A stretch of 64,000 nt of DNA from positions 2,383,001 to 2,447,000 of the forward strand of contig NZ_CP069396.1 of the NCBI RefSeq assembly GCF_016887565.1. Reading direction: 5' to 3'. Position numbers and translations under genes: made by a program. The DNA comes from Archangium violaceum. Its GTDB lineage: Bacteria; Myxococcota; Myxococcia; Myxococcales; Myxococcaceae. Positions 9,007 through 18,784 of the stretch are shown here, one piece after another; positions within the stretch are counted from its first letter, which is position 1, and each line of letters opens with the position of its first letter. Under the pieces are notes generated by a model that worked only from the letters and a program-made list of their open reading frames with translations, did no database searches and was not told the DNA's origin.

Positions 9007-12000
9007 TCACCGGGGAACGGAGGTGGGCTCCTCCGTGGCGAGGGCCTGCTCCAGGCTGCGCCGCAACCGGGAGCGCATGATGTTGGGAATCCGCTCCGCG
9101 CGCCGCAGGGCCTCCTTCAGCAGCCCGACCGCCTGCTGGCGCTCGCCCCGCCTCAACCGGGCCAGGGCCTGCAGCTCCAGCACTTCCAGCGGCTCCTGCT
9201 CGATGGAGCAGGCGTCCGCGCGCGCCTGCAATTCCCGCCACTCCTCGGGCCGGGCCGGGCGTGTGGCCAGCTCCACCAGCGAGAAGAGGACGGATTCGGA
9301 GGGGCTGAGCTCCACCCCAGGCCGCTCCGCCAGGGCCTGGCGGAGCGTCCGCAGCACCTGGCGAGCCCGTGCCTCGTGCCCCTGGTAGGCCAGCACCCTC
9401 GCTCGTAACAGCAGGCCCCACGGCCGCGAGGCCATTTCCGGATGGTTGCGCTCCAGCTCCACCGCCCGGGCGATGTGGGGCTCGGCCCTCCGGACATCCC
9501 CCTCCTGGTAGTACAGCTCCCCCAGGTTGTGCTCGGCGAAGTACTCCCAGCCCACCATGCCCAGCTCGCGACCCAACCGCATGAATCGCTGCTGATCCTC
9601 CCGGGCCCTCGCCGGCTCGTTGCGCGCCACCCAGAGGTTGCGGCGGTTGTTGAGGGCGCTGCCCAGGTGCAGCCTGTCTCCGCGTTCGGTGCAGGCGGCG
9701 ATGCACTCCTCCATCACGCGGTGGGCCTCGTCGATGTGCCCGAGGTTGGGGAGGATGACTCCCCGCAACAGCAGGGAGACGATGAGGATCTCGTAGCCCG
9801 CGTCTCCCTGGCGGCGGGCCCGGTTCGCGGCGGCCTCGAGCTGGATGCGGGCCTCCTCCCACTGGCCCTGGCGGAATTGGACCAGTCCCATGCCCAGCAA
9901 CAGCCGCGCCTGCAGGCGGCGCGTGTCCAACCGGTGGGTGACGGTCAGCTCCATGGCCTGGTGGACGCGCTCCTCGGCACGTGCGTAGTCGTTGGTCCAG
10001 TCCAGGGCGGTGACCTCGTCCAGCAGCACCTCCACTTCGTCGAGCGGCTGGCCGAGCCGCCGGGCCAGCTCGCGGGCACGGGCGAAGTCGGTCAGCGAGT
10101 CCTCGTGGCGGCCCACCCGGTAGCGCATCAGTCCGCGGCCGCGCAGCGCGGTGAGGCCGCGCAGGGCGTCCGTCTCCGGCAGCAGCTCCAGGGCATGGCT
10201 GTAGTGGGCCTCGGCCTCCAGGTAGGCGTGGTGGCCGCGGGCCGATTCGGCCAGGTCGATGTAGAGGGCGGCGGCCTCCTCGCGCAGACCGGCGGCGGCG
10301 GCATGGTGGGCCAGCCGGGGCAGGCGCGTGTGCTCGCGGCGCCCCAGGTAGTAGCGGTGCGCGGCACGGTGGAGCTGCCGGCGCTGGAGCTCGGACAGGC
10401 CGCGGGCCACCACCTCCCGCATCAGCTCGTTGCGGAAGGACAGACTCTCCGGAGCCTGGACCACCAGCAGTCCCAGCTCCACCAGGCGGCGGGAGGCATG
10501 GCGCGCATCCAGGGGGAAGTCGGCCGCGGCCTCCTCGCGCACCAGCTCGCGCACCACGCCCTCCACCTCCTCGAGCGAGAAGTCGCCGCCGAGCAGGGCG
10601 CACAGGCGGGCATGGGCGGTCAGCTCGGCGGGCAGGGCCCTCAGCTCCTGGTGGGTCAGCCACTCCACCTGGTGCAGCTCTGGCATCCGCTCCAGCTCGT
10701 CCGTGGCCAGGTACCAGCTTCCCCCGGGGCGCTGGCGCACCAGGCCCAGGCGCTTGAGGCCGCGCACCAGCTCGATGAGGAAGAGGGGCACGCGCTGGGC
10801 TCGCTCGGCCAGCCGCTCCAGCGCCTCGGTGGGCACGTTCTCCGCGGGGTGGAGCGCGGTGCGGCACAGCTCCACGGCGCTGGCTGGGGACAGGGGGCCG
10901 AGCCGCAGGGGGGGGGCATGGGCGGCGCGGCGGGCCTTGTGGGGGCGGCCGTCCTCGAAGCCGGGGCGGGCCAGCACGCACACCCAGAGGGGCAGGGAGG
11001 CGCTGGCGCGGGTGGCGTACTCGAGCGCGTCCAGGGCCGTGTCCTCGGCGAAGTGGGCGTCGTCCAGCAGCAGCAGCAGGGGACGGGCGCGGGCACTGGC
11101 GAGCAGCAGCTCTCCGGTGGCGCGCACGGTGAGGGAGCGCAGGGCGCCGGGGGCGGCCGCGACGGACCGCAGCTCGCCGGTGGGCGGGTGTCCCCCCAGG
11201 CAGGCGTGCACCGCGGGCCACAGCTCTCGGGCCAGCTCCGGACCCAGCAGCTCCTCGCCGCGCGCGAGCCATTCGGCCGGGCCGCCCGCCGGCTCCCCTC
11301 CCCACGCGCTCAGCACGCCCCGCAGCAACTGGCGCAGGGTGCCCTGGGATTCGCCTTGTGCCGGCGGGCGCGCCCGCAGCGTGGCCACGCGGGCCTCCGG
11401 GACGCGCTCGTTCAGGTACTGGAGGAGGGCGGCGGCCAGGTGGCTCTTGCCCTGGCCCCGCTCTCCCAGCACGGTGGCGAGGGTGGCGGCCCGTTCCCGG
11501 ACCGCCGTGCGCGCGCTTCGCAACAGCGCTTCCAGCTCCTGCTGCCGGCCCACCAGCACGCCATGGCGGAGGGGGACCACGGTGCTGTCGTCCTGGACGT
11601 CCGCGGGCGGGGCCCGGCGGAAGAGGCCCTCGAGCTCCGGTACCGGGACGTAGGCCCCCTCCGGCAGCAACGTCACCGCCGCCGCCGTCAGCAGCGGCGT
11701 GGCCGGGCCCTTCGGGGTGGGGTAGCGCGCCGGGTGGGAGAAGCTGGCGCTCAGGTAGCGCGGGGGACCGTTGGGGCGGCGCAGCACCCTCACCGTGGCG
11801 ACGTCCACCAGCGCGGTGGAGGCCAACCCCTCGGCGCACAGCCGCTCGGCGCACTGGCGGGCGGCGCGGAGGGGATCCGTCTGCACCTCCGGATCGAAGA
11901 TGGCCGCGAAGCGGGTGCCCTCGTGGAAGGAGAGGTGTCCGGCATCGAGGGACAGTGCCTTCTGGAGGGTGAGGGGGTTGGCTCCCGAGCGCAGGTGGAG

Positions 12001-13002
12001 CAGGGCCACGGAGCGCTGCTCGGGCGGGGCGGAAGGAGGGGAGGGGCGGGGGGAGCGGGACGGGGCGGGCGCGGGCGCGGGCCGCTCCAGTGCCCGCCGC
12101 AGGGCCAGGCCCAGCTCGCTCGCGGAGGCGTAGCGGCGGGGGCGCTCCTTCTCCAGACAGCGCAGCACCACCTCCTCGAGGGCGGTGGACACCTCGGCCA
12201 GCTCCGAGGGCCGGGGTGGGCGGCGCGAGAGGTGGGCATGGACGACGTCCACGGCGGGGCCGAAGAAGGGAGGCCGGCCGGTGAGCATCTCGTAGAGGAG
12301 CACGCCCGCGGCGTACACGTCCGTGCGCTCGTCCAGGTCCCCCTCTCCCGCGCACTGCTCGGGCGCCATGTACTCGGCGGTCCCCGCGCAGTCGAGCTCC
12401 ACGCCGCGGGCCTCCCCGTGTGCGCCAGGGCGCAGGGGCCGCGCCAGGCCGAAGTCGAAGAGGCCCACGGCGTGGGACTCCTCATCGAGGAAGAGGTTCT
12501 CCGGCTTGAGGTCGCAGTGGAGGAAGCCGCGGCGGTGGACGGTGTCGAGCGCCTCCGCCAGCGCCACCCCGTGGCGGCCCGCCTCGGGCAGCGGGCCTCC
12601 CTGCCGTGCCAGCCGGGCCGCGAGCGTCGGGTGGGAGATGAACCGCATGACGAGGTAGGGGCGGCCCCCGTCCAGCAGGCCCGTCTCGTACACCTCGGGC
12701 ACGGTGGGAGGGCCGATGGCGCGCAGGGCCTCGGCCTCCAGCCCCGGGGCGCCTCCGCCCGATGGGCTGGCGCGGTGGGCCAGCTTGATGGCGACGCGCT
12801 GGCCGTCGCCCTGGCGCCGGGCGGCGAGCAGCGTGCCGAAGCCACCCTTCGCCACCGTGTGCTCCAGCGTGTAGCCGGGGAGGGACAGGGAGGGCAGCGG
12901 CGGCAGCGTCGTGGTGATGCGTTCCTGGTAGGCGTGGCGGCCGTCGGGACATTGGGGGTGATCTTTGTCCCAACGCCGTCCACAGCTCAGACAGCGCGGC
13001 AT
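9007..13002 (-). CDS. Ser/Thr protein kinase fused to AAA ATPase and TPR regulator
   Basis: 1331 residues. The N-terminus (residues 4-22) has a CxxC...C..H pattern resembling a small zinc ribbon. A Ser/Thr kinase domain follows: glycine loop AKGGFGTL, catalytic Lys in VAIKLAH, HCDLKPEN catalytic loop, DFG in FDFGLARP and APEQ. After a Pro-rich linker and a cyclase-like region (about 330-470), a PknK/MalT-type ATPase begins with Walker A GERGQGKS near residue 507. The C-terminal ~500 residues are TPR-like helices. Such proteins are signal-responsive regulators in myxobacteria. The gene converges on the preceding phosphotransferase gene with a 6-base gap. Confidence 0.9.
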   Translation of the reverse strand: MPRCLSCGRRWDKDHPQCPDGRHAYQERITTTLPPLPSLSLPGYTLEHTVAKGGFGTLLAARRQGDGQRVAIKLAHRASPSGGGAPGLEAEALRAIGPPTVPEVYETGLLDGGRPYLVMRFISHPTLAARLARQGGPLPEAGRHGVALAEALDTVHRRGFLHCDLKPENLFLDEESHAVGLFDFGLARPLRPGAHGEARGVELDCAGTAEYMAPEQCAGEGDLDERTDVYAAGVLLYEMLTGRPPFFGPAVDVVHAHLSRRPPRPSELAEVSTALEEVVLRCLEKERPRRYASASELGLALRRALERPAPAPAPSRSPRPSPPSAPPEQRSVALLHLRSGANPLTLQKALSLDAGHLSFHEGTRFAAIFDPEVQTDPLRAARQCAERLCAEGLASTALVDVATVRVLRRPNGPPRYLSASFSHPARYPTPKGPATPLLTAAAVTLLPEGAYVPVPELEGLFRRAPPADVQDDSTVVPLRHGVLVGRQQELEALLRSARTAVRERAATLATVLGERGQGKSHLAAALLQYLNERVPEARVATLRARPPAQGESQGTLRQLLRGVLSAWGGEPAGGPAEWLARGEELLGPELARELWPAVHACLGGHPPTGELRSVAAAPGALRSLTVRATGELLLASARARPLLLLLDDAHFAEDTALDALEYATRASASLPLWVCVLARPGFEDGRPHKARRAAHAPPLRLGPLSPASAVELCRTALHPAENVPTEALERLAERAQRVPLFLIELVRGLKRLGLVRQRPGGSWYLATDELERMPELHQVEWLTHQELRALPAELTAHARLCALLGGDFSLEEVEGVVRELVREEAAADFPLDARHASRRLVELGLLVVQAPESLSFRNELMREVVARGLSELQRRQLHRAAHRYYLGRREHTRLPRLAHHAAAAGLREEAAALYIDLAESARGHHAYLEAEAHYSHALELLPETDALRGLTALRGRGLMRYRVGRHEDSLTDFARARELARRLGQPLDEVEVLLDEVTALDWTNDYARAEERVHQAMELTVTHRLDTRRLQARLLLGMGLVQFRQGQWEEARIQLEAAANRARRQGDAGYEILIVSLLLRGVILPNLGHIDEAHRVMEECIAACTERGDRLHLGSALNNRRNLWVARNEPARAREDQQRFMRLGRELGMVGWEYFAEHNLGELYYQEGDVRRAEPHIARAVELERNHPEMASRPWGLLLRARVLAYQGHEARARQVLRTLRQALAERPGVELSPSESVLFSLVELATRPARPEEWRELQARADACSIEQEPLEVLELQALARLRRGERQQAVGLLKEALRRAERIPNIMRSRLRRSLEQALATEEPTSVPR

Positions 13003-13047
13003 GGCATCCTCTCAATCCCAGACACGGAGCGTGGGTCTCGGGCCTCG

Positions 13048-14040
13048 TCAGGGGCAGATGCCGCAGTCGGACGCGCACCTGTTGTAGCTCATCCCCGTTC
13101 CGTTCCTGGAGGTGTCACAGGACTCGGAGATCTGACACACCCCATCCCCACACTGATGGATATCCGCCGGGCGGAGCTTCGTGGTGAGGGGCTGGTAGGA
13201 TTTCTTTCCGTAGGTGCAGCTCGTGTAGATGCCGGTCCTCCTGTCCATCGCACAGAAGGTGGCGCAATTGCCGACATGGATGAGCGGAGCGCATTCCACG
13301 CTCATTCCGTAGGCCTGCGACGAGAGGCCGCACGCCCGGGCACTGCTCTCCGCGGGAGTCGTGTAGACGCGATCGTTGCACGAGAAGATGCCCTCCCCGG
13401 TGAAGAGGTTGCCGAAGAAGGCCGCCTCCGGCTCGGTGTAGGTGGTGGCCTCGTTGGCGTCCATCCCAATGGAGGTGCCGCGCGCGTCCCATCCCAGGAC
13501 CGAGATGTCGACATGCAGGCCGAACTTGTTGACGTGCGCCGCCAGGCACGCCGTGACGAGCTGCTGCTCGCGCTCGGAGATGGGCTTGCCGCTGACCCAG
13601 TCGGGCGTGAGCCCCAGCCTCCCGTACCAGGTGTAGGTGGTGTTGCTGTCCTTCGTCCACGTGAGGCTGCTCCCCGCGGGGTAGGTGCAGGCCACCACGT
13701 AGGTCATCACCATGTTCGAGTATCCCCCTGGATTGGAGTCGAACCATGTCTTGAACTCGGGGGTGGACAGGCCATGGGTGGACAGGCCATGGGTGGACAG
13801 GCCATTGGTGGACAAGCCATTGGTGGACAGGCCATTGGTGGACAGGCCATTGGGGGTCATGCCGTTGCCGGAGCCCAGGGCGTGGTGCTCCGTCTCCAGC
13901 TCCTCGCCGGAAGACGCCGGAGCACTCCCGCCACAGCCCGAAGCCAGCCACGACAGGGTCACGATGGCGAGGAGGGTGATCGTCTCGTGGACCCGGTGGC
14001 CACGAGAAACAGTCGGCTGACCACTGTGGGGGTTTGACAT
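13048..14040 (-). CDS. Lipoprotein with NGLST tandem repeats and Cys-rich C-terminus
   Basis: 330 residues. The signal peptide ends in the lipobox LASGC (Cys36). Shortly after it come six 5-residue repeats (NGLST x4, HGLST x2) coded by 15-bp units. The rest has no domain I recognise. The last ~40 residues are Cys-rich (CGDGVCQ...CDTS...CASDCGICP), like the EGF/Dickkopf-type tails common on myxobacterial surface lipoproteins. ATG 14040 has GGAGGG five bases upstream and gives a proper signal peptide; the ATG at 14058 lacks both. The upstream non-coding region is AT-rich and probably carries its promoter. Function unknown; probably displayed on the outer membrane. Confidence 0.8.
   Translation of the reverse strand: MSNPHSGQPTVSRGHRVHETITLLAIVTLSWLASGCGGSAPASSGEELETEHHALGSGNGMTPNGLSTNGLSTNGLSTNGLSTHGLSTHGLSTPEFKTWFDSNPGGYSNMVMTYVVACTYPAGSSLTWTKDSNTTYTWYGRLGLTPDWVSGKPISEREQQLVTACLAAHVNKFGLHVDISVLGWDARGTSIGMDANEATTYTEPEAAFFGNLFTGEGIFSCNDRVYTTPAESSARACGLSSQAYGMSVECAPLIHVGNCATFCAMDRRTGIYTSCTYGKKSYQPLTTKLRPADIHQCGDGVCQISESCDTSRNGTGMSYNRCASDCGICP
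13762..13851 (-). repeat. Six 15-bp tandem repeats inside the lipoprotein gene
   Basis: Six nearly identical units of GGTGGACAGGCCATT (plus-strand reading) encode NGLST/HGLST. Unit 4 has one substitution and units 1-2 end in G instead of T, which turns Asn into His. Because the unit is a multiple of three, copy number changes would keep the frame. Confidence 0.95.
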
Positions 14041-14323
14041 ATCGTCCCTCCAAGGCAATTATTGACGTAAAACTGGAATTTGAGAAAAGCTGGGAATGCA
14101 AATCAAAACCTAGGACTGCCCGCGGGTCTGGCACATGGCCCCGCGGGGAGGGATGGGTATCAGTACCGAACACTCTCCCCGGGGAACGGCTCCCCAGGGT
14201 CTGATATTGGAGGAGACGAGAGTACAGCCCGGGTGCTCGGCACCGGACAGAGTCGCGAGGTGGCCTGTCTTCATTGGCTCGCCACCTGGTTACACTTGTC
14301 TCCGACCTGGGAGACACAGGGTG

Positions 14324-16129
14324 ATGCCGAGGAATGAGCGGGCTCCGAGTGGAGGGATGGGCGCGCCCCTCGTCGTGGCGGTACCCGTCGAGAGACGGCT
14401 TTACCCCGTGGATGGGGTTGGGAAGGACTCGCCCCGTGAGCTGACGCCACGCGCGCTGGTGGCGGGGGGGCTCATCGGCGCGGGGCTGGCCGTGAGCAAT
14501 GTCTACATGGGGTTGAAGCTGGGCCTCTGGGAGAGCGGCGGCGTCCTCGCCTCGCTGTTGGCATTCAGTGGGATGAAGGCCCTGTCCGCGAGGTGGGGGC
14601 CGGCGCCCTCCTCGCTGGAGACGAACCTGGCCCAGACGGCCGCGACCGCGGCGGGGGCCATGCCGGCCGCGGCGGGACTGATGGGCGCCATTCCCGCGCT
14701 GTCCCTCCTGGGGAGGCCCACGCCGGGTTGGGTGGTGGGGCTGTGGGGCGTGGGGCTGGGAGTGCTGGGGGTGCTGATGGCCTTCGTGCTGCGCAGGCGG
14801 CTGCTGGAGGAGGAGGCGCTGCCCTTTCCCTCGGGAGCCGTCACCGCGGAGCTCGTCTCCACGCTGCATGCCAGCGGGGCGGCCCCCGTGATGCGGACCG
14901 GATGGATGTGGGGCGCGGGCCTGGGCGGCATGTGTGTGACGTGGCTGCGGGAGGGATGGAAGGTGTTGCCGGCGACCTCGTTCCTCCCCGGGCGGCTGGG
15001 CGGGGTGCCGCTGGAGCAGCTGCAGCTCGGGGTGGGCTGGAGCCCGATGCTGCTGGGCCTGGGCGTACTGGTGGGGCCCCAGGCGGGGCTGAGCCTGCTG
15101 CTGGGGGCACTGGTGGCCTGGGGCGTCCTGGCGCCCTGGTTGGTGCGGGAGGGACGGGTGGCATCGGCCTCGTACGAGCTCCTCGTCGCCTGGCTCACCT
15201 GGCCCGGCGTGGGGCTGATGGTGGGCGCGTCGGCCGTGACGCTCGTGACGTTGGGGCTCTCCCTGCCGAGGACGGCCGTCGAGCTGCTCCGGCGCGGGCG
15301 CGCTCACCAGGCCCGAGGGGATGCCGCGAGCGGAGGGGGAGTGCTGGCCCTGGCGTTGTCCGTCCTCGTGCTGCTGGGGGTGGGCCACGCCGGCTTCGGG
15401 CTGCATCCGCTCGCCCTGTTGGGGGTGCTGCTGCTCAGCCTCCCGCTATGCGCCGTGGGCGCCCGCGCGGCGGGTCTGACGGACATCTCCCCGGTGGCCA
15501 CCATGGGGGACTTGCAGCAGGGAGTCTTCGGAGCCGTATCACCGGGTCAGCCCGCGCTGGGCGTCGCCGCCGGCTCGGTGGCGGCGGGGACCATGGCGCA
15601 AACGGGGGTGTCCCTCTGGTCGTTCCAGACGGGCCGCCTCCTGGGGGCGTCCCCCCACTGGCAGCTCCGCGTCCAGCTCGCCGGGGTGTTGCTCGGGGCG
15701 GCCGTGTCCGTCCCGACCTATTTCCTCCTGGTGACGGCTCACGGCCCGGGTTCGTCCGAGCTGCCCGTTCCCTTCGCGCTCCAGTTCCGGGCGGTGGCCG
15801 AGGTGAGCGCACGGGGGTTGGCGGGGCTGCCTCCCTCCGCCGCGCTGGCGGCGGGCCTGGGCGCGGGCGTGGGCCTCGTGCTCTCCGTGCTCTCCCGGGG
15901 CCGCCTGGCGCGCTTCGTGCCCTCGGCGACGGCCCTGGGCATCGGCTTCCTCGTGCCGGCGCGCGACGCGGTGACCCTGTGCCTGGGGGCGTTGCTGGCC
16001 GCGGGGTTTCTCCGCGTGAGGCCCGGCTCCTCCTCCGTCCTGCACATGCTGGGGGCGGGGGCCATCGTCGGCGAGTCCCTGCTGGGCCTGCTCCTCATCG
16101 TGCTGGGGCTGCTCGGCCTCTTCGGCTGA
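14324..16129 (+). CDS. OPT-family (oligopeptide/metal-chelate) transporter
   Basis: 601 residues of nearly continuous membrane helices. The segment GLAVSNVYMGLKLGLWESGG near the N-terminus and ETNLAQTAATAAG near residue 100 are characteristic of the OPT superfamily. These carriers import peptides or metal-siderophore complexes by proton symport. ATG 14324 is chosen with ACAGGG just upstream. ATG 14357 is an alternative but its GGAGGG is immediately adjacent. No accessory gene neighbours it; the next gene is convergent with a 9-base gap. Substrate not predictable. Confidence 0.82.
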   Translation: MPRNERAPSGGMGAPLVVAVPVERRLYPVDGVGKDSPRELTPRALVAGGLIGAGLAVSNVYMGLKLGLWESGGVLASLLAFSGMKALSARWGPAPSSLETNLAQTAATAAGAMPAAAGLMGAIPALSLLGRPTPGWVVGLWGVGLGVLGVLMAFVLRRRLLEEEALPFPSGAVTAELVSTLHASGAAPVMRTGWMWGAGLGGMCVTWLREGWKVLPATSFLPGRLGGVPLEQLQLGVGWSPMLLGLGVLVGPQAGLSLLLGALVAWGVLAPWLVREGRVASASYELLVAWLTWPGVGLMVGASAVTLVTLGLSLPRTAVELLRRGRAHQARGDAASGGGVLALALSVLVLLGVGHAGFGLHPLALLGVLLLSLPLCAVGARAAGLTDISPVATMGDLQQGVFGAVSPGQPALGVAAGSVAAGTMAQTGVSLWSFQTGRLLGASPHWQLRVQLAGVLLGAAVSVPTYFLLVTAHGPGSSELPVPFALQFRAVAEVSARGLAGLPPSAALAAGLGAGVGLVLSVLSRGRLARFVPSATALGIGFLVPARDAVTLCLGALLAAGFLRVRPGSSSVLHMLGAGAIVGESLLGLLLIVLGLLGLFG

Positions 16130-16138
16130 GGGGAGCCC

Positions 16139-16684
16139 TCACTTGTACGGAACCACCGTGCCGCCGCGGTGGGCCGAGTCGCGCAGCACCAGCTTTCCCT
16201 CCTTGTGCAGGCGCGCCGCCTTGGGGCCGACGAGGAAGGCCTTGGGGTCGCCCTTGCGGAACGTCTTCTTCAGGTACTCCTCTATTTCACGGAACTGGCG
16301 CCGGAACTGGTCCGAGGACGCGTCCTTGCGGCCCGTCTGCGGCGTCACCTCCATCTCGGCCCAGAGCTGACCACTGAGCAGCTCGCCCTCCTCGTTCATC
16401 CGGCAGCGCTCCATGAAGATGACTGGCGAGCGCACCTCGTCGATGCGCCAGAAGCCCTTGTCCGGGCCGCGCTTCACCTTGTCCACGATGGCCGGTCCCA
16501 CGGAGACAGCCACCAGGTAGAGGTCCTCCTCGGGCAGCCGGGGGTAGTTCTCCTGGCTGGCCCGGAAGGTCTTCCAGTCCGGAGGGACGCGCCGGGGGTA
16601 CACCTCCAGCTCGATGCGCTCGAGGAAGCGGAAGAAGGCGACCTCGTCATCGGGGGACATGAAGAACTGAAGCTGGCTGGCCAT
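16139..16684 (-). CDS. Conserved hypothetical protein
   Basis: 181 residues beginning MASQLQFFMSPDDEVAFFRF. It has no signal peptide or membrane helix and is evenly mixed in charge, so it is likely a soluble cytosolic protein. The C-terminal half contains a conserved-looking block EIEEYLKKTFRKGDP. I do not recognise the family. ATG 16684 is preferred over upstream in-frame starts, which would run into the divergent carboxypeptidase gene. It is divergent from that gene, with a 67-base shared promoter region. Confidence 0.65.
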   Translation of the reverse strand: MASQLQFFMSPDDEVAFFRFLERIELEVYPRRVPPDWKTFRASQENYPRLPEEDLYLVAVSVGPAIVDKVKRGPDKGFWRIDEVRSPVIFMERCRMNEEGELLSGQLWAEMEVTPQTGRKDASSDQFRRQFREIEEYLKKTFRKGDPKAFLVGPKAARLHKEGKLVLRDSAHRGGTVVPYK

Positions 16685-16751
16685 GTTCCGGCAATTAACC
16701 GAATGCGGAGGCTTGCGGAAGTCCGGGGCGAATCGGACTAAAGAATCCGCC

Positions 16752-18251
16752 ATGGAAAAGACCTTCGACGCGCTGCTCGTCCGGATGCAGGAGCTTCGGG
16801 ACCTCGGTGGACTCATTGGCCTGGCCACGTGGGACCAGGAGACCTACCTGCCCTCCAAGGGGGCCGAGTCCCGGGCCTTCCAGCTCTCCACCATTCAGGG
16901 CATCCACCACGAGCGCCTGGTCGATCCCCGGCTGGGCGAGCTGCTCTCCTGGGCGATGGCCAACAAGGGCCTCACCGACGACCAGCGGGCCATGGCGCGC
17001 GTGCTGACCCATGAGCGGGACCGGGCGGTGAAGGTGCCCAAGGCGCTGGTGCAGGCGCTCGCCGAGGCCCAGAGCCGGGGCCTCGTGGCGTGGCGCGAGG
17101 CACGCAAGCAGAACCGCTTCTCCGTCTTCCAGCCCGCCCTGGAGCGGCTGTTGGCCCTGCGCCGCGAGCAGGCGGATGCCTACGGCCACTCCGGTGAGCG
17201 CTACGACGCGCTGCTCGAGGGCTACGAGCCCGGCATGCGCGTGGAGCGCCTCAGCCCGGTGCTCTCCGCGCTCAGGGACAACCTCATCCCCCTGGTGGCC
17301 GCCCTCCAGGCGGCGCCTCGCAAGGTGGCGGACTTCTTCCAGGGCCGGCGCTTCGACCTCGACACGCAGTGGCGCCTCTCCCTGCGGCTGCTGGCGGACA
17401 TGGGCTTCGACCTGGAGGCGGGGCGGCAGGACAAGAGCATCCACCCCTTCTCCAGCGGGCAGCACCCGAAGGACGTGCGCCTCACCACGGACCTGGAGGA
17501 GGGCACGCTGACGGGCCTCTTCAGCACGCTGCACGAGGGCGGGCACGGCCTGTACGAGCAGGGCTTCTCCGAGGCCCACCACCGCACGCCGCTGGCGAAC
17601 GCGCCCTCCATGGGCCTGCACGAGTCCCAGTCGCGCATGTGGGAGAACCTGGTGGGGCGCGGCCGGGCCTTCTGGACGCACTACTTCCCCGTGATGCGCG
17701 AGGCCTTCCCCGAGGCGCTCGCGGGCGTGGACCTGGACACCTTCCACGCGGCCGTCAACCGCGTCACGCCCTCGCTCATCCGCGTGGAGGCGGACGAGGT
17801 GACGTACAACCTGCACATCGTCCTGCGCTACGAGCTGGAGCTGCTGCTCATCCGTGACGAGCTGCCGCTGGACGAGCTGCCCTCGGCGTGGAACGAGCGC
17901 ATGCGGCGCTTCCTGGGCGTCACCCCTCCGGACGACACGCAGGGCGTGATGCAGGACATCCACTGGGCCTGGGGCGAGTTCGGCTACTTCCCCACGTACT
18001 CGCTGGGCAACCTCTACTCCGCGTCCCTCTACGCCGCCGCCAGGCGCGCCCTGCCGAAGTTGGAGGAGGGCATTGCCCGCGGCGAGCTCATCCCCCTGCG
18101 CGACTGGCTGCGCACGAACGTGCACGTCGAGGGCTACCGCCTGCCCGCCGAGGAGCTGGTGCGCAAGGTGACGGGCCAGGGCCTCACCGACACGGACTTC
18201 CTCGCCTACCTCAAGTCCAAGTACGGCGCCCTCTACGGCCTGGCCCTCTGA
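16752..18251 (+). CDS. M32 family metallocarboxypeptidase (carboxypeptidase Taq type)
   Basis: 499 residues, the usual size for the M32 family. The zinc motif HEGGH near residue 261 ([12 protein letters not shown]) is followed about 29 residues later by the ESQSRMWEN block, which supplies the third zinc ligand and nearby catalytic residues. An N-terminal [14 protein letters not shown] segment is also typical. The enzyme removes C-terminal residues from peptides in the cytosol. ATG 16752 gives the standard family N-terminus. The 3' end overlaps the convergent Nudix gene by 19 bases. Confidence 0.93.
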   Translation: MEKTFDALLVRMQELRDLGGLIGLATWDQETYLPSKGAESRAFQLSTIQGIHHERLVDPRLGELLSWAMANKGLTDDQRAMARVLTHERDRAVKVPKALVQALAEAQSRGLVAWREARKQNRFSVFQPALERLLALRREQADAYGHSGERYDALLEGYEPGMRVERLSPVLSALRDNLIPLVAALQAAPRKVADFFQGRRFDLDTQWRLSLRLLADMGFDLEAGRQDKSIHPFSSGQHPKDVRLTTDLEEGTLTGLFSTLHEGGHGLYEQGFSEAHHRTPLANAPSMGLHESQSRMWENLVGRGRAFWTHYFPVMREAFPEALAGVDLDTFHAAVNRVTPSLIRVEADEVTYNLHIVLRYELELLLIRDELPLDELPSAWNERMRRFLGVTPPDDTQGVMQDIHWAWGEFGYFPTYSLGNLYSASLYAAARRALPKLEEGIARGELIPLRDWLRTNVHVEGYRLPAEELVRKVTGQGLTDTDFLAYLKSKYGALYGLAL

Positions 18252-18736
18252 CCGGGAGGGGGACCGGCGCGCCGCCGCGCCGCGTCCTCGAGGTAGGCCC
18301 GCACCACCTGGACGAGCGGCAGCCGGAGCGCCGTGTCCAGGTCGATGAACTCGGCCCAGACCACCTCGCGGTTGTCCAGGGTGAGGGAGGGGCGGGCCTG
18401 GAGCTCGAGCTCGACGAAGTGGCAGCGGTCGCGCTTGAACTCCTCCGTGCCCTGCGTCTCGAAGACCTCGCGCAGCTCCCCGGGGGAGACGCGCAGCCCC
18501 ACCTCCTCGCGCAGCTCGCGCGCGCCGGTCTGCCGCGGGGACTCGCCGGAGTGCTTGCCCCCTCCGGGCATGCTGAAGTCGTGCTTGTACGAGTTGCGCA
18601 GCAGCAGCACCTCGCGGCCGTGCCAGACCCCCACGAGCGTGCCTTCCGTCCTCGGACGGCGCACGAACCAGTACGCCATCGCCAGCGAATAGGCGCCGCG
18701 GTACGCCGTGCGCACGAGCGGGTCGATCAGGTCCAT
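18233..18736 (-). CDS. Nudix hydrolase
   Basis: 167 residues with a complete Nudix box, G-x5-E-x7-REL-x-EE-x-GL, beginning GGKHSGE and ending RELREEVGL around residues 80-102. Nudix enzymes hydrolyse nucleoside diphosphates linked to another group; the substrate cannot be told from sequence. An N-terminal hydrophobic-aromatic stretch (TAYRGAYSLAMAYWFV) precedes the domain. The start is supported by AGGA upstream. The 3' end overlaps the M32 gene. Confidence 0.88.
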   Translation of the reverse strand: MDLIDPLVRTAYRGAYSLAMAYWFVRRPRTEGTLVGVWHGREVLLLRNSYKHDFSMPGGGKHSGESPRQTGARELREEVGLRVSPGELREVFETQGTEEFKRDRCHFVELELQARPSLTLDNREVVWAEFIDLDTALRLPLVQVVRAYLEDAARRRAGPPPGQRARP

Positions 18737-18784
18737 GTCCTGGACGCTAGTCGAGCGGGTCGGTCCACGGCCAGTCGGCGCGTC

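Noticed and set aside
13762-13851. Tandem repeats considered as a CRISPR array
   Set aside because: Units are 15 bp without spacers and are in frame within a lipoprotein gene.
9442-14037. A 1531-codon open frame on the plus strand
   Set aside because: It is the antisense shadow of the kinase-ATPase and lipoprotein genes; high GC keeps such frames open, and the protein has no family motif.
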